This document shows, one piece after another, positions 52,642 through 62,778 of a DNA stretch of 64,000 nucleotides. The position numbers and the translations under genes are program-made. The notes under the pieces are model-generated. The model was not told the DNA's origin. It saw only the letters and a program-made list of their open reading frames with translations, and did no database searches. Where the stretch lies: contig DATKXO010000466.1 of NCBI GenBank assembly GCA_035528995.1, forward strand, positions 8,890 to 72,889, read 5' to 3'. Within the stretch, counting starts at the first letter, position 1; each line of letters begins with the position of its first letter. The stretch comes from DATKXO01 sp035528995 (GTDB lineage: Bacteria > Planctomycetota > Phycisphaerae > UBA1845).

Positions 52642-54261
52642 CTACGGCTGTCGCCTCGGGCACCCGATCGTACTTCGCCCACGGCGAACCATGATGATCG
52701 TTCCCCCGGTAGCCAGCAAGAGGGCCAGGGCGATCATCTTCGATGTGGAGAGGGTGGGAACGGCAGCTTCGCACTCGTCCGGGAGACCGTTGCTGTTGTA
52801 GTCGTGGCTGGCGCCGACGGCGAGGTCGCAGGCGTCGTTGAGGCCGTTGGCGTTGCAGTCAGGAGGGCCGAAGAAACGGTAGACGTACGCGGACCCCGAC
52901 CCGCCGCCCACGTCGTCGTCCCCATGGGCCCCGATCAGGGCGTAGTCCCCGTCGAGTGCCACGGAGACACCGAAGTGGTCGCTCTGGGCGATGTTACTGG
53001 AGAGGATCTTGGCCGTTGCCACCCAAGTGTCGTCGCCGGGGTTGTTCGGTGTGCCGCCGTCGTGCCGCTGAAACAGATACGCTGAGCCCGACGACTCCCC
53101 GACGTCGTCGTTGAACAACGCGCCAACCAGGGCGAAGTCCGCGTCGATCGACAGGCGGAAGCCGAACCAGTCGTATTCGGCAGCGTCGGCGGAGGTCAGC
53201 TTGGCCTGCTGGCCCCAGGTATCGTCGCTGAGGTCGGCCGGAGTGCCTGCGTCGTGGTGATGGAAGACGTAGGCCGCTCCTGCGCGGGTGCCCATTTCGC
53301 CGTCCCACACGGCGCCGATGAGCGCGTGGTCTCCGTCGGCCGAAAGGGAACTTCCGAAGTGGTCGGACAGATCCGGGTCCTTTGTGACGAGCACGGCGTG
53401 CTCGATCCAGGTGTCGTCGCCGGGGTCGGAGGGCGTGCCGTTATCGTCCCGCCGGAAGGCGTGCACCTGTCCGCCGGGGTTGTGCTCGGGTGACCCCGCC
53501 AGGAACCAGTCGCCACTGATGGCGACCGATGCTCCCAGGTCGGCACCGCGCCAGGCGTTCTGGGCGAAGAGTTTGGCCGCCTGGACCCAGGTATCGTCGC
53601 TCGGGTCTTCGGGCGTTCCTGGATCGTCTCGCCGGAAGACGAAGGCTGCGCCCACGTCGCACGACGGGTCGCTGGGGCAGGCGTGGTCGTCGCCGATGGC
53701 TCCCACCAGGGCGTAGTCCTGGCTGATGGCGACGGATTTGCCGAACTGGTCGTCCGCATCGCCGAAGCTCGGCACCAGCTTGGCGTGCTGGACCCAGGTG
53801 TCGTCGCCGGGGTCGTTGGGCGTGCCTGCGTTGTCGCGGCGGAAGAGATAGGCCGCACCGGGATCATCTCGCTCGTCTGTGTCCGTCGGGGCTCCGATCA
53901 GAGCGAAATCATCGCTGACCGCTACGGTGACCCCGAACTCGTCGTACTCGTCTGCGTCGGCGGGCGAGAGCCTCGCCTGCTGGATCCAGACATCGTCGGT
54001 GGGGTCCGCCGGTGTGCCGCTGTCGTCGCGCCGGAAGACGTAGGCCGATCCGGCGGCCTCTCCCGCCTGGTCGTCGAAGGGCGCCCCCACGACGGCATAC
54101 TGCCCGGACACGGAAACGGCGTACCCGAGGTTGTCACCCGAGTCACCGTCGGCGGCGTTGAGTTTGCACACTTCGCATTGGGCCGTCGCCTGGTCCACAC
54201 CGATCACCAACAACGCTCCACCTATGGCGAGTAACGTGACGACGTGACCTCGGCCGGGCAT
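52642..54261 (-). CDS. Secreted FG-GAP beta-propeller protein with C-terminal sorting anchor
   Basis: A signal peptide ('LLAIGGALLVIGVDQATA') is followed by seven FG-GAP-like blades, each with 'FG..VA(I/V)S.D.ALIGA' and 'AYVFRRDD.GTP.DP.DDTW' patterns, which make an integrin-like propeller. After the propeller comes 'DCNANGLNDACDLAVGASHD', a motif common in planctomycete secreted proteins. The last 35 residues, 'VPTLSTSKMIALALLLATGG' then 'VRRGR', form an IPTL/PEP-CTERM-like membrane-sorting tail. The protein is probably a surface protein. Blade repeats are very similar in DNA, which can cause misassembly or recombination. Confidence 0.8.
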   Translation of the reverse strand: MPGRGHVVTLLAIGGALLVIGVDQATAQCEVCKLNAADGDSGDNLGYAVSVSGQYAVVGAPFDDQAGEAAGSAYVFRRDDSGTPADPTDDVWIQQARLSPADADEYDEFGVTVAVSDDFALIGAPTDTDERDDPGAAYLFRRDNAGTPNDPGDDTWVQHAKLVPSFGDADDQFGKSVAISQDYALVGAIGDDHACPSDPSCDVGAAFVFRRDDPGTPEDPSDDTWVQAAKLFAQNAWRGADLGASVAISGDWFLAGSPEHNPGGQVHAFRRDDNGTPSDPGDDTWIEHAVLVTKDPDLSDHFGSSLSADGDHALIGAVWDGEMGTRAGAAYVFHHHDAGTPADLSDDTWGQQAKLTSADAAEYDWFGFRLSIDADFALVGALFNDDVGESSGSAYLFQRHDGGTPNNPGDDTWVATAKILSSNIAQSDHFGVSVALDGDYALIGAHGDDDVGGGSGSAYVYRFFGPPDCNANGLNDACDLAVGASHDYNSNGLPDECEAAVPTLSTSKMIALALLLATGGTIIMVRRGRSTIGCPRRQP

Positions 54262-54427
54262 GACATCCCCCTCCGCGGCCCGGGAAACGCGCCCGCCGGG
54301 CCGGGCCGCAGCCGGCTCCGGATGCTCCGATTCCCAGGTACCTCTTTGATATCAGGATAACAACATGGCCGGGGCGGTTCCAGGCGGGCAGGTCGGCGGA
54401 TGCGGGTCTGCGCGGTTTCGCGGGGTC

Positions 54428-55546
54428 CTACTGACTGCCGCTCAATCGACTCAAGCGGATGATCAGGGCGTCGAGGCACAGCTTGAGGTTCACGTTGGCG
54501 TCGAGTTGACTTTCGGACTCGGTGAGCTGTCGGATCATCTCGATCAGCCGCTCCGGCGTGGTCTTGCCGGCGGCCGCGGTGATCTTCCTGGCGTAGGCGA
54601 CGTTGGCGGTCAGGCCCTTCGAGGCGACACAGGCGTGAAGCACGTCGCGGTACCAGGTGGCGGCCAGTGAAAGGAGGGTCTTGAGCCCGCGGCGCACCGA
54701 CTCGGTCTCGGTGATCTCCGGCTCGCGCTCGGCGAATCTGGTGGCCAGGGCCCGAGCCTGCTGGTCAAGCCGGCTGACCGAATGGGCCACCGGCTTGGCG
54801 GGCAATCCCTGCAAAGTCTCGATGAGCCGGTCGTTCTGCTCGTCGAGTTGGTCCGCGGCGTGTTGCAGGGCCAGCCCGAGGCTGCCCTGGGCGAACCGGG
54901 CGCACAGGCGGGCCCGTTCGGGCGACACGTCGGGCTGCAGCTCGACCAGCCTGGCCACGATGAACTCGTCGGGCAGCGGCCCGAACGGCGCCAGGCAGCA
55001 GCGGGATCGAATGGTCGGCAGCATGCGGTCCAGTGCCGACACCAGCAGGATCAGGAAGGTGGTGACCGGCGGCTCCTCGAGCGTCTTGAGCAGGGCGTTC
55101 TGGGCCTGCGGTGTGATCCGGTCGGCCTCGCGGACGATGAACACTTTTGCCCGCCCTCGGGCGGGTTTGGCTCCGACCTTGTCGATGACGAACTGGCGGA
55201 CCACGTCCACACCCAGGTCGCGGCCCTTGCGCTTCCGCACCGTCGGGTCGTCGTGGTACTTGATGAGCTGCCGGTAGATCAGGTGCAGGTCGGGGTGCGT
55301 CCCGGCCCTGGCGGTGTCACAGTCATGACACTTTCCGCAGGCGTGCAGTTGGGGCTGCCCGTCGGGCGTCTCGACCCGCTGCGGCTGATGACACAGCAGG
55401 ACGCCGGTCAGGGCCCGGGCGAAGGTTTCCTTGCCCACGCCGTCGGGTCCGTGAAAGATGTAGGCGTGTGGGACCCGGTCGGAGAACAGGGCCCGCTGCA
55501 CCAGGGCGGCGGCCCGGTCCTGATGTTCGACGTCAAAGATCGGCAC
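54428..55546 (-). CDS. holB: DNA polymerase III subunit delta-prime-like protein
   Basis: 'RVPHAYIFHGPDGVGKETFA' holds the P-loop of clamp-loader AAA proteins; 'HACGKCHDC' is the zinc site; 'NALLKTLEEPPVTTFLILLV' and 'MLPTIRSRC' (SRC motif) follow. The C-terminal helical collar is less conserved. The protein acts in the clamp loader that puts the sliding clamp on DNA. GTG at 55546 has GGAGG nine bases upstream and overlaps tmk by 14 bases; a reading 19 codons longer is less likely. Third gene of the lipA-tmk-holB operon, with tmk-holB being a common pair. Confidence 0.88.
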   Translation of the reverse strand: MPIFDVEHQDRAAALVQRALFSDRVPHAYIFHGPDGVGKETFARALTGVLLCHQPQRVETPDGQPQLHACGKCHDCDTARAGTHPDLHLIYRQLIKYHDDPTVRKRKGRDLGVDVVRQFVIDKVGAKPARGRAKVFIVREADRITPQAQNALLKTLEEPPVTTFLILLVSALDRMLPTIRSRCCLAPFGPLPDEFIVARLVELQPDVSPERARLCARFAQGSLGLALQHAADQLDEQNDRLIETLQGLPAKPVAHSVSRLDQQARALATRFAEREPEITETESVRRGLKTLLSLAATWYRDVLHACVASKGLTANVAYARKITAAAGKTTPERLIEMIRQLTESESQLDANVNLKLCLDALIIRLSRLSGSQ

Positions 55547-56243
55547 CGGCCAGCGCCTCCAGAACCTTGGCGTGCACGGCCTCGCTGTCGGCACGCCCGT
55601 CAATCACCACTACCGGACGGGGATACACCTTGCCGAGCTGCAGGAAGATCTCGCGCACCTTGCGGTGGAACTCGATCGGTCGGGCCTCCATGGCGTCGGG
55701 CTGGGCGCCGTCGAACAACTTCGGCTGCCCGGCGTACTTCCTGCGGTGCTTTCCGACGTGGTGTGTTTTGCGCCCCGTGCGGGCGAAGCCCGTCTCGACG
55801 TCCACGTTCAGGATCACCGTCAGGTGGGGCCAGCAGTCACCGATCGCATAGGGCGCCACCTCGATGACCCGTCGGATGTCGTAGCCCTGAGCCCCCTGAT
55901 AGGCGCAAGTGGCCGAGACGAAACGGTCGCAGAGAACGGTCCTGCCCTTGGCGATCGCCGGCTCGACGACCTGCCCGACAAGCTGGGCGCGCGAGGCCAT
56001 GAACAACAGCGTCTCGCAACGGACGTCCATTTCGCTGAGATCGTAATCCAGCAGAACGCTGCGGATGCGATCGCCGATGTGCGTGCCGCCCGGGTCCTTG
56101 CCGCGGACCACGCGACCGCCCCCCTCGGCCAATGCCTTCTCCAGCATCCGTATTTGGGTGCCCTTACCGCACCCGTCCGGACCGTCAAAGACGATGAACT
56201 TACCGGCCAGCTTCCGGGCGAGTTGAGGCGCGTCCGTGTTCAC
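55533..56243 (-). CDS. tmk: Thymidylate kinase
   Basis: P-loop 'FIVFDGPDGCGKGTQ', 'KDPGGTHIGDRIRSVLLD' (where Glu or Asp-Pro-Gly-Gly-Thr is typical), the DRF box 'VLCDRFVSATCAYQG' and the LID-type region with 'RTGRKTHHVGKHRRKY' identify it. It phosphorylates dTMP to dTDP for DNA synthesis. At 236 residues it is slightly longer than usual. GTG start with GGAG five bases upstream. Its first four bases overlap the lipA stop, and its end overlaps holB. Confidence 0.93.
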   Translation of the reverse strand: MNTDAPQLARKLAGKFIVFDGPDGCGKGTQIRMLEKALAEGGGRVVRGKDPGGTHIGDRIRSVLLDYDLSEMDVRCETLLFMASRAQLVGQVVEPAIAKGRTVLCDRFVSATCAYQGAQGYDIRRVIEVAPYAIGDCWPHLTVILNVDVETGFARTGRKTHHVGKHRRKYAGQPKLFDGAQPDAMEARPIEFHRKVREIFLQLGKVYPRPVVVIDGRADSEAVHAKVLEALAGADL

Positions 56244-57217
56244 GATGGCTCCCGTGGGTCGAGACCGCTTCTTTCAGGAGAACCGGAGGTGGGCGTCGTG
56301 TGATTGCCGGCGGCCCGGCTCCGTGCGAACACTTCGGCCGCGTTGTAACTCGAGCGGACGAACGGCCCACAGGCTGCGCTGACAAAGCCGAGGTCGTCGG
56401 CCACGCGGGCCAGCCTGTCGAACTCCCGCGGGTGGTAAAACCGGGCCACCGGCGTGTGCCCGGGCGTCGGCTGGAGGTATTGCCCGACGGTCAGCACGTC
56501 GCAGTCGACCTGGCGCAAATCCTCGAACGTACGGGTGATTTCGTCTTCGGTCTCGCCCAGGCCGATCATCAGGCCTGATTTGGTCAGCATGTCGGGCGAC
56601 AGCAGCTTGACGATCCGCAGCACGTCCAGCGAACGGCGATACCTGGCCTGCGGCCGGACGATCGGCGTCAGCCGCTCGACGGTCTCGATGTTGTGGTTGT
56701 AGATGTCCGGTGCGGCGTCGCACACCGCGGCGATGCAGTCGGGCCGGGCGTGGAAGTCGGCCGGCAGGACTTCGACGGTGGCCTGGGGACGGGTCTGCCC
56801 GATCCGCCTGACGCACGCTGCGAAGTGGCCGGCGCCCTCGTCGGGCAGGTCGTCGCGGGCGACCGCAGTGATGACCACGTGCCGCAGGCCGAGCCTGGCC
56901 ACGGCCTGGGCCAGTCGCTGCGGCTCGTCTTCCGCCGGCGGGTCGGGGCGGGCCGTCGAGACGGCACAGTACTGACACCGCCGCGTACAGCGGTCGCCCA
57001 GGATCATGAAGGTGGCGGTTTTGGCCGACCAGCACTCCGAGAGGTTGGGGCAGCGGGCCTCCTGGCAGACGGTGGCCACGCCGCTGTCGGCCACGGTCCG
57101 CTTGGTCAGGGCGAAAGTCCGCCCGGCCGGCAGGGGGCGTTTCAGCCAGGGAGGCAGCCGGCGCCGGGTTTGGGCCCTTGAGGTTTCAGGCGGCGATAGG
57201 ATCGGCAGGTTCAACAT
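56240..57217 (-). CDS. lipA: Lipoyl synthase
   Basis: The auxiliary cluster motif 'CQEARCPNLSECW' and the radical SAM motif 'CTRRCQYCAV' are both present, as are 'NHNIETVERLTPIVRPQA' and 'KSGLMIGLGETEDEI'. The enzyme inserts two sulfur atoms into octanoyl chains on lipoyl-dependent enzymes. 325 residues; the start at 57217 was preferred to one 15 codons upstream. Downstream are tmk and holB with small overlaps. lipB is not in the window. Confidence 0.94.
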   Translation of the reverse strand: MLNLPILSPPETSRAQTRRRLPPWLKRPLPAGRTFALTKRTVADSGVATVCQEARCPNLSECWSAKTATFMILGDRCTRRCQYCAVSTARPDPPAEDEPQRLAQAVARLGLRHVVITAVARDDLPDEGAGHFAACVRRIGQTRPQATVEVLPADFHARPDCIAAVCDAAPDIYNHNIETVERLTPIVRPQARYRRSLDVLRIVKLLSPDMLTKSGLMIGLGETEDEITRTFEDLRQVDCDVLTVGQYLQPTPGHTPVARFYHPREFDRLARVADDLGFVSAACGPFVRSSYNAAEVFARSRAAGNHTTPTSGSPERSGLDPREPS

Positions 57218-57383
57218 CTCAACCGGCGGCGGCGCGTCCGGACAAAACGCAGTGCGGTACAACGGGCTAGATCATAGGTGGGCTCCGGCGGTCGTCAAGC
57301 CAGGTTGGTGGTTGACGCCCCGGTGGGTCATGCCGTACAGTTTGAGCAGCGCCGGTGCACTTCGAGCGGAGGCGTCGGGTCAG

Positions 57384-57857
57384 ATGGGCGTCAAGATCAG
57401 CAAGATCCTCTATCCCACGGATTTTTCGGAGATGTCGCTCCACGCGCTGACCTACGCGCGTGAACTGACCACGACGTTCGATGCCCATCTGCATTGCATC
57501 CACGTGGTGGACGAGGCGTTTCAATACTGGACGGCGATGGGACCCGAGAGCGTGCCGGTGGGCGTGGCGGTCGAGGACCTGATGAGCATGGCCGAGGCCC
57601 ACATGCAGCGCTTCGCCGATGAGCATCTGGTCGGACTCAAATACGTGCCGGTGACCAAGGTGCTGGTGGGGCGCCCGTTCCGCGAGATCATCGCCTATGC
57701 TCGTGACAACACCGTCGACCTGATCGTGCTGGCCACGCACGGGCGCGGCGGGCTCTCGTGGGTCCTGGTGGGCAGCACGGCCGAGAAGGTCGTTCGCAAG
57801 GCCCCTTGCCCGGTGCTGACCGTTCGCAGCCCGGAGCACGAGTTCGTCATGCCCTGA
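57384..57857 (+). CDS. Universal stress protein (UspA family)
   Basis: 157 residues. 'KILYPTDFSEMSLHALTYAREL' in parts, 'CIHVVDE', 'IVLATHGRGGLSWVLVGSTA' and 'KAPCPVLTVRS' are the standard UspA layout, with the Gly-rich ATP-binding loop preserved. Such proteins act in the cytoplasm under starvation or stress. Start ATG has GGAGG 11 bases upstream; an ATG 18 codons earlier is also possible. It is followed after 45 bases by a membrane-protein gene. Confidence 0.88.
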   Translation: MGVKISKILYPTDFSEMSLHALTYARELTTTFDAHLHCIHVVDEAFQYWTAMGPESVPVGVAVEDLMSMAEAHMQRFADEHLVGLKYVPVTKVLVGRPFREIIAYARDNTVDLIVLATHGRGGLSWVLVGSTAEKVVRKAPCPVLTVRSPEHEFVMP

Positions 57858-57902
57858 CCGGCTCGGCGAACTCGACACGACTGTTTCTGAAACAGGTAGA
57901 TC

Positions 57903-58451
57903 ATGCCCTACATTGATCCAGCGGAATGCAAGCGGCGCGTGCGGTCCACGGCGCTCTGGGCGGGCCTGGCCGCCGTGATCATGCTCTTCTTCGGATACCG
58001 TGGGGGCTGGGAGCTTCCTGAAGCCAACCCCATGCGGGCCGGGTCGATGCTCTTCGTCTACACCCTCAAGATCGGCGGCTGGGTCATGCTGGTCGAGGCG
58101 CTGTTGCTGTGGACCGGAATACGGGCCGCCCTGGTGTGCGACGGCGTGGTGACCACCCTGATCGGCATGCTGCTGGTCCTGGGCGGGCTGCTCATGACCC
58201 CGGGCAGCCTGTGGCAGGCCCTTCTGTTTATCGTCTTCGGGCTGCTGTTCATCAGTTCCGGGTTGCGGAGCTGGCGCGAGGGTCGGGCGTTGTTCGAGAC
58301 ATCCGCACCGGCCCCGGCCGGTGATGGTCTGCCGCCGGCCGATGCCGCGGCGACCGAAGCGGCCGCCGGCGGTGCAGACTCCCAACCGGAGGCTTCCGAA
58401 GGCCACCTCTCGCAGTTCGCCGACGAGAAGAGACCCGCGGACGAGCGCTGA
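57903..58451 (+). CDS. Small multi-pass membrane protein, unknown function
   Basis: Four hydrophobic segments ('LWAGLAAVIMLFFGY', 'AGSMLFVYTLKIGGWVML', 'VVTTLIGMLLVLGGLLM', 'LWQALLFIVFGLLFISSG'), then an acidic Ala/Pro-rich tail of about 50 residues. No family was recognised. It lies directly after the universal stress gene and may share its transcript. Confidence 0.7.
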   Translation: MPYIDPAECKRRVRSTALWAGLAAVIMLFFGYRGGWELPEANPMRAGSMLFVYTLKIGGWVMLVEALLLWTGIRAALVCDGVVTTLIGMLLVLGGLLMTPGSLWQALLFIVFGLLFISSGLRSWREGRALFETSAPAPAGDGLPPADAAATEAAAGGADSQPEASEGHLSQFADEKRPADER

Positions 58452-58554
58452 CCGGACACCGCCCACCCCGGCCGCCTGCCTGCGGGTCGTTCCTGTCCCG
58501 GCTCGTCGCCGGCGCCCGTGTCGCCCCGTGCACGATCGTGTGCCCCCACCTAGA

Positions 58555-59628
58555 ATGGTCGTCGCCATGACCGAAGCTGCCGGCCCCGGAATCGACCCCC
58601 AGGACCGCTATTCGCGGCAGATGCTCTACGAGCGTATAGGCCTCGAAGGGCAGCGCAGGCTGGGCGCTTCGCGGGTCGTGCTGGTGGGTTGTGGGGCGTT
58701 GGGCAGCATGATCGCCGACACGCTGGTTCGGGCGGGCGTGGGACACCTGCGCATCTGCGACCGTGACTTCGTGGAACTCGACAACCTCCAGCGGCAGGTT
58801 CTCTTCGACGAGGACGACGTAAGGGCCAATCTGCCCAAAGCGGAGGCCGCCCGACGCAAGCTGCGGCGCATCAACAGTCAGGTATCCCTCGAGGTGGTGG
58901 TGAGCGACGTCAACCACACCAACGTCGAGCGGCACGTCGAGGGGGCCGATCTGTTGCTCGACGGGACGGACAACTTCGAGACGCGCTATCTGATCAATGA
59001 CCTGGCGGTGAGGGACTCGATTCCGTGGGTGTACGGCGCAGTGATCGGGGCCACCGGGCTTTGTCTGCCGATTGTGCCGGGCGAGACGCCTTGCCTGCGC
59101 TGCGTCTTCGAGTCGCCTCCGCCCCCCGAGATGACGCCGACCTGCGACACGGTGGGAGTCCTGGCTCCGGCGGTCTCGGTGGTCGCCGCCCTGGAGTGCA
59201 TCGAAGGGATGAAGGTCCTCACCGGCCGGCTCGAGGAGGTGAACCGCGGCCTGGTCAGCATCGACTTGTGGACGGGCCGGTGGGTGCGGGTCAACGTGGG
59301 CGGGGCGGCCGATGCGACCGACTGCCCGTGTTGCCGGCAGCGACGTTTCGAGTATCTCGACGGAAGCGGCGCGTCGACCACCACACATCTGTGTGGCCGC
59401 AACGCCGTTCAGGTCAACCGTGCGGGCGGTCCTGCGGTGGACTTGGCCGCGATCGCCGCCCGGCTCAAGCGGGTCTGCTCGGCACCGGTGACCTTCAATC
59501 GGTTCCTGCTGCGGGCGTACGTGGAGGATTGTGAACTCACCCTCTTCGGCGACGGCAGGGCGATCATCAAGGGGACTGACGACGCGGATCGGGCCCGGGT
59601 GTTGTACAGCAAGTACGTCGGTGTGTAG
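58555..59628 (+). CDS. ThiF/MoeB/HesA-family E1-like adenylating enzyme
   Basis: The nucleotide loop is 'VVLVGCGALGSMIADTLVRAG', in parts, with 'CDRDFVELDNLQRQVLF', 'LLLDGTDNFETRYLIND' and 'PTCDTVGVLAP', the catalytic-Cys region. The zinc Cys pairs are 'CLRC' and 'CPCC'. Family members adenylate a sulfur carrier such as ThiS or MoaD. The C-terminal 90 residues, after the second zinc pair, are an added domain of the kind also found in some MoeB/ThiF proteins ('RLKRVCSAPVTFNRFLLRAY'). No thiS/moaD gene is beside it, so the pathway is uncertain. Start may instead be the ATG four codons later. Confidence 0.85.
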   Translation: MVVAMTEAAGPGIDPQDRYSRQMLYERIGLEGQRRLGASRVVLVGCGALGSMIADTLVRAGVGHLRICDRDFVELDNLQRQVLFDEDDVRANLPKAEAARRKLRRINSQVSLEVVVSDVNHTNVERHVEGADLLLDGTDNFETRYLINDLAVRDSIPWVYGAVIGATGLCLPIVPGETPCLRCVFESPPPPEMTPTCDTVGVLAPAVSVVAALECIEGMKVLTGRLEEVNRGLVSIDLWTGRWVRVNVGGAADATDCPCCRQRRFEYLDGSGASTTTHLCGRNAVQVNRAGGPAVDLAAIAARLKRVCSAPVTFNRFLLRAYVEDCELTLFGDGRAIIKGTDDADRARVLYSKYVGV

Positions 59629-59705
59629 CGGGTGGCCCCCTCTCGTCGGGCTGTTTTCCGGACCGGCGGGGGCCCGAGTGCCAGGCTCCTGTCACAGGGA
59701 GCCAA

Positions 59706-59745
59706 GAAAGAACCCGCCCCGGGGGCGGGTTCTGTTGGTTTTCAT
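59706..59745. terminator. Bidirectional rho-independent terminator
   Basis: GAACCCGCCCC (59710-59720) pairs with GGGGCGGGTTC (59722-59732). TGTTGGTTTTC follows on the plus strand and TTTCTT on the minus strand. It separates the E1-like gene from the convergent small secreted-protein genes. Confidence 0.7.
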
Positions 59746-59785
59746 CGAGATCGTTTGAGCGGCCGAGCGGAGGCCGGAGGTTCCG

Positions 59786-60100
59786 CTAGTCCGGTCGCGG
59801 TCCCGGCGTGTACGGGTAGACCGGGGTGGTCGCGCAGGCTCCCGCTCCGCCGGCGCCGCCGGCACCGTTCTGCACGCCGTAGTACGGAATCGAGCAGCTC
59901 GGATCCAGACTGTAATCGGGGATGTCGGCGAACATCAGGTCCACGTCTATCGGATCGCAGAAACCGAAGATCGATCCGCAGGGGTTGGCCGTGGTCAGCA
60001 CCGTTTCGCAAGAGGGCAGAAGGGCGAGGACCTGACCGCAGGCGAACACTGCCATGACGATCAGGAGTCGCGATCTTCGGCTCGTGGATGACCTTGTCAT
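59786..60100 (-). CDS. Small secreted Cys-rich protein A
   Basis: 104 residues with a signal peptide ('LLIVMAVFACGQVLALL') and a strong ribosome site (GAGGAGGT five bases upstream). The mature part has 'NPCGSIFGFCDPIDVDLMF' and 'DPSCSIPYYG', then a Gly-rich stretch. It resembles the protein encoded 89 bases upstream, which also has a 'CGSxFG' start and an 'FAD' motif. Function unknown. Confidence 0.65.
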   Translation of the reverse strand: MTRSSTSRRSRLLIVMAVFACGQVLALLPSCETVLTTANPCGSIFGFCDPIDVDLMFADIPDYSLDPSCSIPYYGVQNGAGGAGGAGACATTPVYPYTPGPRPD

Positions 60101-60189
60101 CGTTTACCTCCTCAAGTACTGCTGCATCACCGACCGCTGGCTGGCACGAGGCGGACGTCCGCCGGCCCCGCGTCGCCCGTCCGGCAGGG

Positions 60190-60483
60190 TTACCCTCCGG
60201 TGACGTTCTCTGGGCAATCGGCGAAGAAGGTCCCGCCGCTTACCGTGTCGCCGGTCTGGCCGGTGGTATTGGTTCCCGAGTCGCTTCCGCCGATCTGGCC
60301 GCACGGGTCGATCACGCCGCCCAGGATGCCGCTGGTGCAATCGAACATAAAGCACATGTCCAGCGAGGAGACCGCTGCGTCGGCTCCAAACGACCCACAG
60401 GTCAGATTCCCACCGGCGCACAGGTACGCCCCGCCGAGAATGAGACACGCTGCCATTCGGATTCGAGATTTACGCCGTGGCAT
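60190..60483 (-). CDS. Small secreted Cys-rich protein B
   Basis: 97 residues. AAGGAG is ten bases before the ATG. Signal peptide 'MAACLILGGAYLCAGG', then 'LTCGSFGADAAVSSLDMCFM', 'FDCTSGILGGVIDPCG' and an end rich in Gly, Thr and Ser with 'FFADCPE'. It likely shares ancestry and a transcript with protein A. Longer in-frame readings upstream overlap the mtnA gene region and lack a ribosome site. Confidence 0.65.
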   Translation of the reverse strand: MPRRKSRIRMAACLILGGAYLCAGGNLTCGSFGADAAVSSLDMCFMFDCTSGILGGVIDPCGQIGGSDSGTNTTGQTGDTVSGGTFFADCPENVTGG

Positions 60484-60670
60484 GGGAGTGTTTCTCCTTC
60501 CGGTTGCGCTTCCCAGCGTCCCGCGGAGTCGCGTTTCCGCGGGACCACCCCATCCCAGGATGCGCCGCCGAGTATAGGTCCTGCCGATCGGGCCTGCAAG
60601 GGCGGCAAGGGCGAAATCCGCGTCGCTCGACCGCGTCGTGCCGGCGGCGCACACACTCCACCCTCCCATT

Positions 60671-61758
<1,088 letters not shown>

Positions 61759-61762
<4 letters not shown>

Positions 61763-62280
61763 GGCATTTCGTGCTCTTGGGCGAGCCGCTGTCGCAGCTC
61801 CTGGTTTTTTTGTTCGACGCTGGCGGCCAAGTCGTCCTTGTAGCGTTGGATGGCTGCCTCGACCTTGGTGTCGTGGCGGGCAATGATCTCGGCGGCCAGC
61901 AGGGCCGCGTTCTTCGCGCCGGCCGATCCGATTCCGACGGTGGCCACCGGGACGCCGGGCGGCATCTGGACCGTGCTGAGCAGGGCATCGACGCCCTGGA
62001 GTGGGCCGCTGGCCAGCGGCACTCCGATGACCGGGAGGATGGTATTGGCAGCCACCTGCCCGGCGAGGGTGGCCGACAGCCCCGCGGCCGCAATCAACAC
62101 CTCGAACCCGTTGTCGCGGGCCGTTCGGGCGAACTCGCGCACCCGCTCGGGCGAGCGATGGGAGGACATGATCTCGACCGAGCAGCCGACGCCGAGTTCC
62201 TCGAGTTGCTTGAGGCAGAGTTCCATGATGGGCCAGTCGGAATCGCTGCCCATCACGATGGCTACGGGTTTGTTGGCCAT
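61759..62280 (-). CDS. purE: N5-carboxyaminoimidazole ribonucleotide mutase
   Basis: 'AIVMGSDSDWPIM', 'MSSHRSPERV', 'AAAGLSATLAGQVAANT' and 'PVIGVPL' are standard PurE. The enzyme moves the carboxyl group on the imidazole intermediate of purine synthesis. 173 residues. Start at 62280 has GGAGG nine bases upstream; a reading to 62361 is less likely. purK is not adjacent. Coupled to mtnA by ATGA. Confidence 0.94.
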
Positions 62281-62778
62281 GGCCGAATCCCTCCGCGTCG
62301 TTCCCAGGATCTGCTCCTGGCGTGCAGCCAGAGCGACGGTGTCCGGTTGGTTCGGGCCCATTGTAGGGTCGGCGTGATGGGCGGCAAACGCGTGCGGATC
62401 GGGCGAGGGGGGCGCGGCTGGGGGTGTGGGCTCCGGCAGGGATTGTGAAATGGGTTCGTTTGGAGAATCAGCGAACTGGAAATCGGTGTGCGGGACGGTC
62501 GTAGCGTTTTTGGGCCGGTCGGGTAGGTGAAGCGCTTGGAAACGGTCGTTTTGGCGCGTGCATGCTCGCTTTTGGGGGCGCGGTTCGGGGGGTTGCGCGC
62601 GAGCGGTTTAGCCTGTAAACCATTTAAAGACAAAGCGTTAAGCCCATTCGTCGGGTCCCGGCAGTCCGACCTGCGGGGCCTCACACGGGGTTGCCGGCGT
62701 GAGCGATGGTGGGTGAGACCCGGTCTGTCCGGTCTCCTTCTGAATTCCCCTCCCTTACGGTCGGGGCTCGGAACGAGG
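62281..62778. other. Intergenic region, no gene seen
   Basis: Between purE and the zinc-ribbon gene. A small hairpin GGTTTAGCCTGTAAACC lies near 62606-62622. The plus strand at 62520-62640 is G/T-rich with TTTTGGCGCG and GGTTGCGCGC words that resemble the reverse complement of 19190-19440. CCTTACGGTCGGGGCTCGG near 62755 resembles a phrase in the 51.9-kb tandem repeat. Confidence 0.4.

Noticed and set aside
52642..54261. Several antisense and alternate-frame readings in the FG-GAP gene
   Set aside because: They arise from the repeated blade DNA; only the minus-strand frame gives a signal peptide, blades and C-terminal anchor.
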